From: Variovorax boronicumulans
Lineage (GTDB): Bacteria; Pseudomonadota; Gammaproteobacteria; Burkholderiales; Burkholderiaceae_C
Length of the DNA: 64,000 nucleotides
Direction: 5' to 3'
Assembly (NCBI RefSeq): GCF_019352895.1
Contig: NZ_JAAAFX010000009.1
Span: 762,764 to 826,763 of the forward strand
The first letter of the stretch is position 1. Each line of letters begins with the position of its first letter. This document shows, piece after piece, positions 34,337-43,389 of this stretch. The notes under the pieces are model-generated. The model did not search any database. It saw only the letters and a list, made by a program, of their open reading frames with translations, and was not told the DNA's origin. The position numbers and the translations under genes are program-made.

Positions 34337-34984
34337 ATGTCGCGTTGGCGCCTGGCGCTCCTGCTGACGGCAGGGGCGGCGTATGCCGGCCTGTCGCACT
34401 GGCTGATGCTGTTCCACCCGCATGCGCCCTGGGCCATGGCGGTGCTGCTGGGCCCTTTGTGGCTCACCGCGCTGGGCCTGGGCGGTTCGCGCTTCGGTGG
34501 CTGGGGCCTGGTGGGCGCGACGGTTGTCGGCGCGCTGGTCTTCGTGCTGCTGTGGCGCGGCGGCGCGGGCGATCCCAACCGGCTCTATGTGCTGCAGCAC
34601 GTCGGCATCAATGCGGTGCTGGGCTGCTGGTTCGGCGGCACGCTGCGCGGCGGCGGGCTGTCGCTGATTGGCCAGTTCGCGCAGCGCGTCCACACGCTGG
34701 GCCCGGGCATGCCCGAGTACACGCGCCAGGTCACCTGGGTCTGGACCGTGTACTTCGCGGTCACGGCCGGCATCTCGATCCCGGTCTACCTGTGGCTGCC
34801 GTTCTCCGCGTGGTCGCTGCTGGCCAACGTGCTGAGCCCCGTGATGGTGGTGGGGCTGTTCGTCGGCGAACACCTGCTGCGCTACCGCCTGCATCCCGAA
34901 TTCGAGCGCACCCGCATGATCGATGCGGTGCGTGCCTTCTACGGCACCCACAGCGCCGCGGCCGATCCGGTCGCCAAGCGCTAG
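34337..34984 (+). CDS. COG4648 membrane protein of aryl-polyene clusters
   Basis: A 215-residue integral membrane protein with roughly five hydrophobic segments, of the COG4648 family that accompanies aryl-polyene ligase genes (ApeG-like). The sequence 'LYVLQHVGINAVLGCWFGGT' and the later 'EYTRQVTWVWTVYFAVTAG' are recognisable family parts. It is sometimes misannotated as a gyrase subunit, to which it has no resemblance. Molecular role unknown; a membrane anchor or assembly factor for the synthase is plausible. It lies 23 bp before the ligase-dehydratase gene. Confidence 0.78.
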   Translation: MSRWRLALLLTAGAAYAGLSHWLMLFHPHAPWAMAVLLGPLWLTALGLGGSRFGGWGLVGATVVGALVFVLLWRGGAGDPNRLYVLQHVGINAVLGCWFGGTLRGGGLSLIGQFAQRVHTLGPGMPEYTRQVTWVWTVYFAVTAGISIPVYLWLPFSAWSLLANVLSPVMVVGLFVGEHLLRYRLHPEFERTRMIDAVRAFYGTHSAAADPVAKR

Positions 34985-35007
34985 GCGTGTCGCCCACCGG
35001 ACCGCGC

Positions 35008-36714
35008 ATGTCGAAGAACGAATCCCTTTCCCTGGCGCTGCTGACGCCACGTGACCTGGCCGCGCCGCTGGCCTGGCGTGCCGGCGTGCCGGTGTCGGGC
35101 CACGCCTTTCTCGCCGACGTGGCGCGGCAGGCCGAGCGCATGCCCGCCACCGGGCCGGTGGTCAACCTGTGCAACGACCGCTACGCCTTCTCGGTGGCGC
35201 TGGGTGCCGCGCTGCTGCGCGGGCAGGCCAGCCTGCTGCCGCCCGATGCGCGGCCCGAGACCATGGCGCGCCTGGTCGAGACGCACGGCGCCCTCGTGGC
35301 GGTGACCGACGAGCCCTCGCTGCCCACGCCGGGCATGCCCAAGGTGCTGGTCGAGGTCGGCGGCGATGCGCCGCGCGAAGGTGACGACGTCGCGGTGCCG
35401 GCCATCGACGGCGGCCTGCATGCGGTGAGCCTGCTCACCTCGGGCTCGACCGGCACGCCGCAGCCGCATGCCAAGCGCTGGGAGACGCTGGTCGGCGACG
35501 TGGCGGCCGCGGTCGGGCGCCTGGCCGACTACCTCGAGCGCCCCTCGCTGGCCGGCGTGACGCTGGTCGCGACGGTGCCGGTGCAGCACAGCTACGGCCT
35601 GGAGTCCTCGGCGCTGCTCGCGCTGCTGGGCGGTGCGGCCTTCGATGCAGGGCGGCCCTTCTTTCCGGCCGACATCGTTGCCGCGCTGGCCGCGGTGCCA
35701 CGTCCGCGTGCGCTGGTCACCACGCCGTTTCACTTGAAGACGCTGCTGCTGTCGGGCCTCGAAATTCCGCCGGTGGACCTGATCCTGTCGGCCACCGCGC
35801 CGCTGTCGCCGCAGCTCGCCGCGCAGGCCGAGCAGGCGAGCGGCGGCGTGCTGATCGAGATCTACGGCAGCACCGAATCGGGCCAGGTCGCGACGCGCCG
35901 GCCCACGCAGAGCGAGGTCTGGGAGACCTTCGGCGAGATCCGCGTGACGGCGCAGACCACAGCCGATGGCACCGAGCAGTTCGTCTTCGGCGGCGACTTC
36001 ATCCCCGAGCCCACGCCCATGGCCGACGTGCTCGAGCTGCTCGACGACCGGCGCTTCCGCCTGTTCGGCCGCGCCAACGACCTGATCCACGTGGCCGGCA
36101 AGCGCAGCTCGCTGGGCCACCTCAACTACCACCTCAACAGCATCCCCGGCATCGAGGACGGCGCCTTCTGGCTGCCCGACGAGGTCAGCGACGGCGTGGT
36201 GCGGCCGGTGGCTTTCGTGGTGGCGCCTTCGCTTTCGACCGCCGAGATCGTCGCGGACCTGCGCCATCGGCTGGAATCGGTCTTCGTGCCGCGCCGCGTG
36301 GTGCACGTGAGCGCATTGCCGCGCGAGGGCACGGGCAAGCTCACGGTGCGCTCGCTGCGCGAGTTCGCGCTGTCGCAGCTGGCGTCCGACGACACCCCGG
36401 TGCAGCTCAGCCACGAGGTGCCGGCCGACCATCCGGTGTTCGCGGGCCACTTTCCCGGCCAGCCGCTGGTGCCCGGCGCATTGCTGGTGTCGGAGGTGAT
36501 GGAGGCCATGCAGCGCGTGCCGGCGATGGCCGCGCGACTCGGGCCGCATCCGACCCTGGCGGCGGTCAAGTTCCTGTCGCCGGTGCGGCCCGGCGCACGC
36601 ATCGACATCGCACTGCAACCCGAGAGCGGCGCGGCGCGCGGCGTGAAGTTCGAGCTGCGCTGCGGCGACGTGATCGCGGCCAGCGGCCGCTGGACCGCAT
36701 CGGACCCGGCCTGA
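35008..36714 (+). CDS. AMP-ligase fused to hot-dog dehydratase (ApeH-ApeI-like)
   Basis: A 568-residue two-domain protein. Residues about 1-455 are an AMP-forming acyl/aryl-ACP ligase: P-loop 'LLTSGSTGTPQPHAKRW', A5-like 'EIYGSTESGQVATR', and 'GRANDLIHVAGKRSSLG'. Residues about 465-568 are a FabZ/ApeI-type 3-hydroxyacyl-ACP dehydratase, starting 'EVPADHPVFAGHFPGQPLVP' with the catalytic His in HFPG. In E. coli-type clusters these are separate genes. It would activate hydroxybenzoate onto the ACP and help dehydrate elongation intermediates. A GTG seven codons upstream (34987) is an alternative start. Confidence 0.87.
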   Translation: MSKNESLSLALLTPRDLAAPLAWRAGVPVSGHAFLADVARQAERMPATGPVVNLCNDRYAFSVALGAALLRGQASLLPPDARPETMARLVETHGALVAVTDEPSLPTPGMPKVLVEVGGDAPREGDDVAVPAIDGGLHAVSLLTSGSTGTPQPHAKRWETLVGDVAAAVGRLADYLERPSLAGVTLVATVPVQHSYGLESSALLALLGGAAFDAGRPFFPADIVAALAAVPRPRALVTTPFHLKTLLLSGLEIPPVDLILSATAPLSPQLAAQAEQASGGVLIEIYGSTESGQVATRRPTQSEVWETFGEIRVTAQTTADGTEQFVFGGDFIPEPTPMADVLELLDDRRFRLFGRANDLIHVAGKRSSLGHLNYHLNSIPGIEDGAFWLPDEVSDGVVRPVAFVVAPSLSTAEIVADLRHRLESVFVPRRVVHVSALPREGTGKLTVRSLREFALSQLASDDTPVQLSHEVPADHPVFAGHFPGQPLVPGALLVSEVMEAMQRVPAMAARLGPHPTLAAVKFLSPVRPGARIDIALQPESGAARGVKFELRCGDVIAASGRWTASDPA

Positions 36715-37685
36715 TGGCGCACGAGGACGCCGCCACCAGGAAGCCCGAGGCCGGCGACTGGGCCCATCGACCGGAGCGCAGCAACATGCTTGCGCTGCGC
36801 TTCATCTGCTGGCTGGCACTGCGTTGCGGGCGGCGGGCCACGCGGCTGATCCTGCCGCCGATCTGCCTCTATTTCCTGCTGCTCGACCCGACGCCGCGGC
36901 GCCACATCAAGCGCTACCTGCTGCGCGCGATCGGCCCGAAGGCCGGCTGGGCCGATGGCTACCGGCTGCTCCACACCTTCGCCTCGACCGTGCTCGACCG
37001 CGTCTATTTCCTGCGCGGGCGCATGGACCTGTTCGACGTGCGGGTCAGCGGGCAGCAGGCGGTGCACGCCGAGATCGACGCGGGCCGTGGCGCCTTCATG
37101 CTCGGGGCCCACATGGGCAGCTTCGAGGCGATGGGCGCCTGCCGCCAGCACAGCAACGACCAGTCGCAACTGCGGCTCGCGATGCTGATGTTCACCGACA
37201 ACGCACAACGCATCTCGGCGATCCTCGACGCCATCAGCCTGCCCGAACTGCGTCCCCACATCATCGCGCTGGGGCGACCGCATTCGATGCTCGACCTGCG
37301 CGACTGGCTCGACAGCGGCGGACTGGGCGGCCTGCTGGCCGACCGCACGCTGCCGGCCGGCGAGGAAGCGGCGCAGCGCAGCAACAACGTCGTGCTGCCT
37401 TTTCTCGGGCAGCCCGCAACCTTCAGCGACGGGCCCTTCCGGTTGGCCGCGCTGCTGCGCCGCAAGGTCTTCTTCATGGCCGGCCTCTACCTGGGGGGCG
37501 CGAGCTACGATGTCCGCTTCGAGCCTCTGGCCGATTTCAGCGAACGCCTGGCCGACCCGGCCGAACGGGAACGCCGCATCCGCGCCGCGGTCGAAGCCTA
37601 TGTGCTGCGGCTCGAGGCCCTGTGCCGCGAGCACCCCTACAACTGGTTCAACTTCCATGATTTCTGGCTTGAAGATGCGCATTGA
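36714..37685 (+). CDS. LpxL/HtrB-like acyltransferase
   Basis: A 323-residue lysophospholipid/lipid A-type acyltransferase (bacterial LpxL/HtrB family). The catalytic HX4E motif is in 'LGAHMGSFEAMG'. A hydrophobic N-terminal part around 'LILPPICLYFLLL' anchors it to the membrane. It starts in the stop codon of the ligase gene (TGATG). In aryl-polyene clusters an acyltransferase of this group is thought to transfer the polyene or a fatty acyl group to the lipid carrier; direct evidence here is lacking. Confidence 0.85.
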   Translation: MAHEDAATRKPEAGDWAHRPERSNMLALRFICWLALRCGRRATRLILPPICLYFLLLDPTPRRHIKRYLLRAIGPKAGWADGYRLLHTFASTVLDRVYFLRGRMDLFDVRVSGQQAVHAEIDAGRGAFMLGAHMGSFEAMGACRQHSNDQSQLRLAMLMFTDNAQRISAILDAISLPELRPHIIALGRPHSMLDLRDWLDSGGLGGLLADRTLPAGEEAAQRSNNVVLPFLGQPATFSDGPFRLAALLRRKVFFMAGLYLGGASYDVRFEPLADFSERLADPAERERRIRAAVEAYVLRLEALCREHPYNWFNFHDFWLEDAH

Positions 37686-38253
37686 CGGCGGCCTGCGCCG
37701 CGTCCGATGGGTCGTGGCGCTGCTGCTGTGCGCCGCCGCGCCGGCCTGGGCCTTCGACTTCAACGAGCTGATGGGCCTGCTGGCCCGGCAGAAGCAGGGC
37801 GAAGCCACCTTCACCGAACAGCGCTACGTGCGCGGTGTCGACGGTCCGCTCGCGGCCAGCGGCACCCTGAGCTTCACCGCCCCCGACCAGCTGGTGCGGC
37901 GCACGCTGACGCCCCGGCCCGAGACCATGGCGGTCGACGGCAACAATCTGGTGCTGTCGCGCAGCGGCCGCACCCGCAACATGACGCTCGACAGCGTGCC
38001 CGAGATCCAGGGCCTGGTCGAGGCCATGCGCGCCACGCTGGCCGGCAACCCGCAGGTGCTGCAGCGCTACTTCACGCCCACCGTGACCGGCAACGCCGAC
38101 GCCTGGGCGCTCGACCTGGCGCCGCTCGATGCGCGCCTGTCGTCCCAGATCGCGGCGCTGCGCCTGAGCGGCAAGGCCGGCGAGGTGCTGGGCGTGGAGA
38201 TGGAGTTCCGCGGCGGCGACCGCTCGATCATGACCATCTCGCCCAAGCGATGA
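37675..38253 (+). CDS. LolA-like outer membrane lipid carrier protein
   Basis: A 192-residue secreted protein of the LolA-like (outer membrane lipoprotein carrier) superfamily. The signal peptide 'VVALLLCAAAPAWA' is followed by 'DFNELMGLLARQKQGEATFT', 'SFTAPDQLVRRTLTPRPETM' and 'NLVLSRSGRTRNMTL', the usual order of LolA strands. It probably ferries the hydrophobic polyene across the periplasm together with the MMPL exporter. I used the ATG for MRIDGG (an ATG six codons earlier also fits). It overlaps the preceding gene by 11 bp and the next by 4. Confidence 0.83.
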   Translation: MRIDGGLRRVRWVVALLLCAAAPAWAFDFNELMGLLARQKQGEATFTEQRYVRGVDGPLAASGTLSFTAPDQLVRRTLTPRPETMAVDGNNLVLSRSGRTRNMTLDSVPEIQGLVEAMRATLAGNPQVLQRYFTPTVTGNADAWALDLAPLDARLSSQIAALRLSGKAGEVLGVEMEFRGGDRSIMTISPKR

Positions 38254-40613
38254 ACGCCGGACCGAGCCGCGCTCGTCGCATCGGGGTGCTGCTGCTGTGG
38301 CTGGCCGCGGTGCTGGCCGGCGTGGCCGTGATCTCGCGCACGCAATTCAGCGCCGACCTCTCGGCCTTCCTGCCCGCCAGCCCCGACGCGCGCCAGCGCG
38401 TGCTGATCGAGCAGCTGCAGAGCGGCGTGGCCTCGCGCACGCTGATGGTCGGGCTCGAAGGCGGCAAGGACGCGGCGCAGCGCGCCGAGGTCTCGCGCGC
38501 GCTGGGCAAGGGCATGCGCGCCAGCGGCCTGTTCGAGCAGGTGCAGAACGGCGACCACAGCGAGTGGAAGGAGGCCGGCACCTTCGTGTTCGACCGCCGC
38601 TACCAGCTCTCGCCCGAGGTTTCGCCCGAACGCTTCAGCGTCGACGGCCTGCGCGACGCGATCACCGACACGCTGTCGATGCTCGGCACGCCGGCCGGCA
38701 ACATGGTCCGGCCGCTGTTCGAGCGCGACCCGACCGGCGAGACCCAGCGCATCGCCGAAGAGATGATCCCGGCCACCTCGCCGCGCACGGAGGAGGGCGT
38801 GTGGGTCTCGCGCAGCGCGCCGCGTGCCATGCTGCTGGCCACCACCACCGCTTCGGGCAGCGACCTCGACGCGCAGGCCGCGGGCATCGCGGCGATCGAG
38901 GCCGAGTACGCGAAGGCCACCCAGGGCATGGGCGCCGAGGCGCCGAAGCTGCAGTTGAGCGGCGCGCCGGTGTTCTCGGTGCAGAGCCGCGACAAGATCA
39001 AGGGCGAGGCGATCCACCTCGCGATCGTGGGCGCCATCGTCATGGGCTGCCTGCTGCTCGCGGCCTTCGCGTCGCCCAAGGCGCTGGTGATCGCGGTGCT
39101 GCCGGTGCTGACCGGCGTGGTCGCCGGCACGGCCGCCGTGGCGCTGGTGTTCGGCTCGGTGCACGGGCTCACCATGGGCTTCGGCAGCACGCTGATCGGC
39201 GAGACCGTCGACTACGCGATCTACTACCTGATCCAGGCGCGTGGCGCGGCCGTGCGCGGCACCGGCTGGCAGCGCTGGCGCGACCTCAACTGGCCGACCG
39301 TGCGGCTGGGTCTGCTGACCTCGGTCTGCGGCTTCGCGGCGCTGCTGTTCTCGGGCTTCCCGGGCCTGGCGCAGCTGGGCGTGTTCTCGATTGCCGGCCT
39401 GGTGGCCGCGGCTCTGGTCACGCGCCACGGCCTGCCCATGCTCGCGCCCGACGGCGCCACCGGCATGGGCATGCGCCGCCAGATGGCGCGCCTGGCCGGC
39501 GGCATCGTCGACGCCATGCCGCGCCTGCGCATGACCTTCATCGTGCTGGGCGTCGCGGCGGTGGCCTTGATGGCCTGGCAGGGCGGCGAGCTGTGGCGCG
39601 CCAGCCTGTCGTCGATGAGCCCGATCTCCAAGGCCTCGCAGGAACTCGATGCCTCCTTGCGCGCCGACATCGGCGCGAGCGACGGCGGCACGCTGGTGGT
39701 GATCCAGGCGGCCGACGAGCAGGCCGCACTGCGCGCCACCGAAGCCGCCGGCGCGAAGCTCGACACCTTGGTGGGCGAAGGCCAGTTGAGCGGTTTCGAG
39801 ACCGTGACCCGCATGCTGCCCAGCATCGCCACGCAGCAGGCGCGCCTGGCGAGCCTGCCCGACGCTGCGACCTTGCGCGCCCGGTTGGCCGAGGCCACGA
39901 CCGGCATGCCGCTGAAGCCCGAGCGCTTCGAGCCCTTCATCGCCGCGGTCGACACGGCGCGCGCGCTGGCGCCGATCACGCGCCAGGATCTGGACAAGGG
40001 CCCGATGGCGCCGGTGGTGCGTGCGCTGCTGTTCGAGCGCCCGGGCGGTGGATGGTCGGCGCTGATCGCGCTGCACCCGACCGATCGCTTCGACAAGACC
40101 AAGCTCGCGGCCGCGCTGGCGCCGCTGCCCGAAGTGCAGGTGGTCGACATCGGCGACGAGCTCGGCAGCCTCTATGCGCGCTACCTGCACGAAGCCTTCG
40201 TGCAGGTCATGCTGGGCGCGCTCGCGGTGGTCGTGCTGCTGGGCCTCTACCTGCGCTCGCTGCGCCGCCTGGTGGCGGTCTGCCAGCCGCTGCTGCTGGC
40301 GGTGGTGCTCACGCTGGGCGGCATGGCCGTGCTGCAGGTGCCGCTGGGCATCCTGCACCTGGTCGGCCTGCTGCTGATCGTGGCGGTAGGTTCCAACTAC
40401 GCGCTGTTCTTCGACCAGCTGCAGGAGACCGGTCGCGCCGACGAGGACACGCTGGCCTCGCTGATGCTGGCCAACCTCACGACCGTGGTGTCCTTTGGGC
40501 TGATCGCGATCTCCGACATTCCGGCGCTCTCGGCCATCGGCCGGGTGGTGGCGCCGGGCGCGCTCTTGGCCTTGCTGTTGTCGGCGGCATTCGGCAAACG
40601 CCGCGCGCGCTGA
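38250..40613 (+). CDS. MMPL family exporter
   Basis: A 787-residue RND-superfamily MMPL transporter with two repeated halves. One N-terminal segment ('VLLLWLAAVLAGVAVIS'), then a periplasmic domain, then five helices around residues 250-400, and the same layout in the second half. Inside helix 4 the motif 'FGSTLIGETVDYAIYYLIQA' includes the Asp-Tyr pair of MMPL proteins; the second copy has 'VGSNYALFFDQL' with Asn-Tyr. It probably exports the polyene from the inner membrane. ATGA overlap with the LolA-like gene shows coupling. Confidence 0.88.
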   Translation: MNAGPSRARRIGVLLLWLAAVLAGVAVISRTQFSADLSAFLPASPDARQRVLIEQLQSGVASRTLMVGLEGGKDAAQRAEVSRALGKGMRASGLFEQVQNGDHSEWKEAGTFVFDRRYQLSPEVSPERFSVDGLRDAITDTLSMLGTPAGNMVRPLFERDPTGETQRIAEEMIPATSPRTEEGVWVSRSAPRAMLLATTTASGSDLDAQAAGIAAIEAEYAKATQGMGAEAPKLQLSGAPVFSVQSRDKIKGEAIHLAIVGAIVMGCLLLAAFASPKALVIAVLPVLTGVVAGTAAVALVFGSVHGLTMGFGSTLIGETVDYAIYYLIQARGAAVRGTGWQRWRDLNWPTVRLGLLTSVCGFAALLFSGFPGLAQLGVFSIAGLVAAALVTRHGLPMLAPDGATGMGMRRQMARLAGGIVDAMPRLRMTFIVLGVAAVALMAWQGGELWRASLSSMSPISKASQELDASLRADIGASDGGTLVVIQAADEQAALRATEAAGAKLDTLVGEGQLSGFETVTRMLPSIATQQARLASLPDAATLRARLAEATTGMPLKPERFEPFIAAVDTARALAPITRQDLDKGPMAPVVRALLFERPGGGWSALIALHPTDRFDKTKLAAALAPLPEVQVVDIGDELGSLYARYLHEAFVQVMLGALAVVVLLGLYLRSLRRLVAVCQPLLLAVVLTLGGMAVLQVPLGILHLVGLLLIVAVGSNYALFFDQLQETGRADEDTLASLMLANLTTVVSFGLIAISDIPALSAIGRVVAPGALLALLLSAAFGKRRAR

Positions 40614-40629
40614 GGTACAAAGGCGCGTC

Positions 40630-41448
40630 ATGTCTTCCGCCACCGACACGCCCCTCGCACCGCTGCCGCCCGTGTTCACGGCCAGCGCGGTGGTCCACCT
40701 CGCCGCACTGGGTGCAGGACTGTGGCTGCCCGGTGCCTGGCCGTGGGCGATCGGCGCAGTGGTGCTCAACCATGCGCTGGTCACGGGCGCCGGCCTCACG
40801 CCGCGCAGCCGGCTGCTGGGGCCCAACGTCACGCGCCTGCCGGCCGCGGCCGTGGCGCGCCGCGAAGTGGCACTGACCATCGACGACGGCCCCGACCCCG
40901 AGGTCACGCCGCAGGTGCTGGACCTGCTCGACGCCCACGGCCAGCGCGCCACCTTCTTCTGCATCGCCGAGCGCGTCGCGGCCCATCCTGCGCTGGCGCG
41001 CGAGATCGTCGCGCGCGGCCACGGCATCGAGAACCACACGGCGCGGCACCGGCACAACTTCTCGCTGCTCGGGCCGCGCGGCTATGCGGCCGAAATTTCA
41101 CGCGCGCAGGATCTGCTGACCGAGGTCACGGGCCGGCGGCCCCAGTGCTTTCGCGCGCCGGCCGGCCTGCGCAACCCTTTTCTCGCGCCGGTGCTGCGTC
41201 GGCTCGGCCTGTCGCTGGTGAGCTGGACCCGGCGCGGCTTCGACACCCGCGAGCACGATCCGGCCAAGGTGCTGGCGCGGCTCACGCGCGGCCTCGCGGC
41301 CGGTGACATCCTGCTGCTGCACGACGGCAATGCCGCGCGCACGGCCACCGGCCGGCCGGTGCTGCTCGAGGTGCTGCCGCCGCTGCTGGCGCGCTTCGAG
41401 GCCGAGGGCCTGCGGGCCGTGACGCTGGCCGACGGGTTGGCCGGATGA
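40630..41448 (+). CDS. Polysaccharide deacetylase (NodB) family protein
   Basis: A 272-residue NodB-fold protein. Motif 1 'LTIDDGPDPEVT', motif 2 'ENHTARHRHNF' (HxxxH-type zinc ligands), motif 3 'RAPAGLRNPF' and the late 'ILLLHDGNA' are all intact, so the metal site and catalytic acid/base residues appear present. An N-terminal hydrophobic segment 'VHLAALGAGLWLPGAWPW' suggests membrane attachment. A deacetylase in a polyene cluster could act on the sugar head group added by the glycosyltransferase. 16 bp after the exporter and overlapping the methyltransferase (ATGA). Confidence 0.87.
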   Translation: MSSATDTPLAPLPPVFTASAVVHLAALGAGLWLPGAWPWAIGAVVLNHALVTGAGLTPRSRLLGPNVTRLPAAAVARREVALTIDDGPDPEVTPQVLDLLDAHGQRATFFCIAERVAAHPALAREIVARGHGIENHTARHRHNFSLLGPRGYAAEISRAQDLLTEVTGRRPQCFRAPAGLRNPFLAPVLRRLGLSLVSWTRRGFDTREHDPAKVLARLTRGLAAGDILLLHDGNAARTATGRPVLLEVLPPLLARFEAEGLRAVTLADGLAG

Positions 41449-42191
41449 GCGGGGCATCGACCGACGCGGCCTGGCGCCGCCTGCACGAGACCGCCTCGGC
41501 ACCGTACCGACAGTCCGGGCGCTTTGCCTGGCATTTCGCGCGCGGCAAGCTGGGGCGCGACCCGATCTTTCGCAGCGTGATCGAACACGGCCTGATCGAT
41601 GCCGCGCGCGGCCGCGTGGTCGACATCGGCAGCGGCCAGAGCCTGCTCGCAAGCCTGTTGTCGGCCATGGCCGGCATGCAGGCCCAGGGGCACTGGCCCG
41701 CGAGCTGGGCCCCGACGCCCGAGCGCGCGCAGTACACCGGCATCGAACTCATGCCCAACGACGTGGCGCGTGCGCGCGCGTCGATCGCGCATCTGGAACC
41801 GGCGCCGCAGCTGCTGTGCGCCGACATGCGGACCGCCACGCTGCCGGCTTGCGACCTGGTCGCGATCTTCGACGTGCTGCACTATGTCGACCTGCACGCG
41901 CAGGAGGCCGTGCTGCACCGTGTGCGCGATGCGCTGGCGCCCGGCGGGCGGCTGCTGCTGCGCGTCTGCGATGCCGCCAGCGGGCGCGCCTTCGCCGTCA
42001 CGCAGTGGGTGGACCGCGCCGTGCTGTTCGTGCGTGGCCATGGCACCGCGCGCACCTGGGGCCGGCCGCTGGCCGAGTGGACCGCACTGCTGGCCCGGCT
42101 GGGCTTCAGCGTCCAGATTGTTCCCATGAGCCAGGGCACGCCGTTTGCGAACGTGCTGCTGGTGGCAGACCTTCCGACCGTTCATCCATGA
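41445..42191 (+). CDS. Class I SAM-dependent methyltransferase
   Basis: A 248-residue methyltransferase. 'RVVDIGSGQSLLASLLSAM' is motif I, 'GIELMPNDVARARA' has the acidic ribose contact, and 'AIFDVLHYVD' is motif IV. In aryl-polyene pigments the aromatic ring and hydroxyl are often methylated by cluster methyltransferases, so it probably modifies the head group. Overlaps both neighbours by four bases (ATGA), so it is in the coupled core of the arm. Confidence 0.87.
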   Translation: MSGASTDAAWRRLHETASAPYRQSGRFAWHFARGKLGRDPIFRSVIEHGLIDAARGRVVDIGSGQSLLASLLSAMAGMQAQGHWPASWAPTPERAQYTGIELMPNDVARARASIAHLEPAPQLLCADMRTATLPACDLVAIFDVLHYVDLHAQEAVLHRVRDALAPGGRLLLRVCDAASGRAFAVTQWVDRAVLFVRGHGTARTWGRPLAEWTALLARLGFSVQIVPMSQGTPFANVLLVADLPTVHP

Positions 42192-42652
42192 CCCCTCAGA
42201 CCCTCGACCGTGCCGGCATCGCCCGGCGCATTCCCCACAGCGGCACCATGTGCCTGCTCGACCGCCTCGACGCCTGGGACGCGGAAGCGATCCATTGCAG
42301 CACCGAGAGCCATCGCTTGCCCGACAACCCGCTGCGCACCGCCAGCGGCTTGATGACGCCCAACCTGATCGAGTACGCCGCGCAGGCCATGGCGCTGCAC
42401 GGCGGCCTGCTGGCGCCCGAGGGCGCCGAACCCTCGGCCGGCTTCCTGGCCAGCGCGCGCGGCGTGCGCTTCGCGATCGATCGCTTCGACGATGTGGAGG
42501 GCGCGCTGCAGGTGCAGGCGCGCCGGCTGTCGGGCGATGCGCGCCAGGTGCTCTACGAATTCGCGGTGAAGAACGCGGCGAATGAACTGCTGGCCGAAGG
42601 CCGCGCCGTCGTCGTGCTCAACACACCGCTCGCTCCCGCCCCCAACGAATGA
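42188..42652 (+). CDS. ApeP-like hot-dog dehydratase
   Basis: A 154-residue hot-dog protein similar to ApeP (3-hydroxyacyl-ACP dehydratase partner). 'IPHSGTMCLLDRLDAWDAEA' at the start, 'MTPNLIEYAAQAMALHGGLL' in the central helix and 'FLASARGVRFAIDRFDDV' near the end are family features. It is expected to work with the dehydratase domain fused to the ligase (35008-36714) as a heteromer in each elongation cycle. ATGA overlaps on both sides tie it to the methyltransferase and ketoreductase. Confidence 0.84.
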   Translation: MTPQTLDRAGIARRIPHSGTMCLLDRLDAWDAEAIHCSTESHRLPDNPLRTASGLMTPNLIEYAAQAMALHGGLLAPEGAEPSAGFLASARGVRFAIDRFDDVEGALQVQARRLSGDARQVLYEFAVKNAANELLAEGRAVVVLNTPLAPAPNE

Positions 42653-43389
42653 CCCCCATGAGCCTTTCCGGAAAACGTGCATTGATCACCGGCGCCAGCG
42701 GCGCCCTGGGCGCGGCCATCGCGCAACGCCTGGCGCGCGACGGCGCCACCGTGCTGCTGCATGCGAGCTCGCGCCCGCAAGCCATCGAGGAACTGGCCGC
42801 CACCATCACCGCGGCCGGCGGCAGCGCCGAATGCCATGTGTTCGACCTGCGCAGCGACGAGGGCACGGCCGCCGGCTGCGCCGCCATGCTCGCGGGTGGC
42901 CCCGTGCAGATCGTCGTGAACAACGCCGGCGTGCACGACGACGCGGTGCTGCCGGGCATGCGGCCCGAGCAATGGCACAAGGTGATCGACGTCTCGCTCA
43001 ACGGCTTCTTCCGCGTCACCCAGCCGCTGCTGCTGCCGATGCTGCGCACGCGCTGGGGCCGGATCCTCAACATCTCCTCGGTCGCCTCGCTGACCGGCAA
43101 CCGCGGCCAGGTCAACTACGCCGCGGCCAAGGGCGCGCTCAACAGCGCCACCAAGGCCTTGTCGCTGGAAGTCGCGGCACGCGGCGTGACGGTCAACGCC
43201 ATCGCGCCCGGGATCATCGCCTCGCCGATGGCCGACGCGGTGTTCGATCCGGCGCTGATCCAGCAGATGGTGCCGGCCAAGCGCGCGGGCACGCCCGAGG
43301 AAGTGGCGTCGCTCGCGGGCTTCCTGGCCAGCGCGGAAGCGGCCTACATCACGGGCCAGGTCATTTCCATCAACGGTGGAATGATCTAA
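42649..43389 (+). CDS. 3-oxoacyl-ACP reductase (FabG/ApeQ-like)
   Basis: A 246-residue short-chain dehydrogenase of the FabG type: 'TGASGALGAAIAQRLARDG', 'NNAGVHDDAVLPGM' and 'NISSVASLTGNRGQVNYAAAK' with the Ser-Tyr-Lys triad. In this cluster it should reduce 3-oxoacyl-ACP intermediates in each cycle, NADPH being likely. It starts in the ApeP stop (ATGA); a second ATG three codons in is an alternative start. Its end overlaps the convergent ketosynthase by 4 bp. Confidence 0.88.
   Translation: MTPMSLSGKRALITGASGALGAAIAQRLARDGATVLLHASSRPQAIEELAATITAAGGSAECHVFDLRSDEGTAAGCAAMLAGGPVQIVVNNAGVHDDAVLPGMRPEQWHKVIDVSLNGFFRVTQPLLLPMLRTRWGRILNISSVASLTGNRGQVNYAAAKGALNSATKALSLEVAARGVTVNAIAPGIIASPMADAVFDPALIQQMVPAKRAGTPEEVASLAGFLASAEAAYITGQVISINGGMI

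Noticed and set aside
34345..35007. N-terminal extension of the ligase-dehydratase frame
   Set aside because: The reading frame is open upstream across the COG4648 gene but codes for Arg/Ala-rich sequence; the AMP-ligase similarity begins after 35008.
38067..41057. Minus-strand frame of 996 codons across the MMPL and deacetylase genes
   Set aside because: Very long, but an antisense shadow: Gln/His/Arg/Gly-rich without domains, whereas the plus-strand genes are complete and translationally overlapping.
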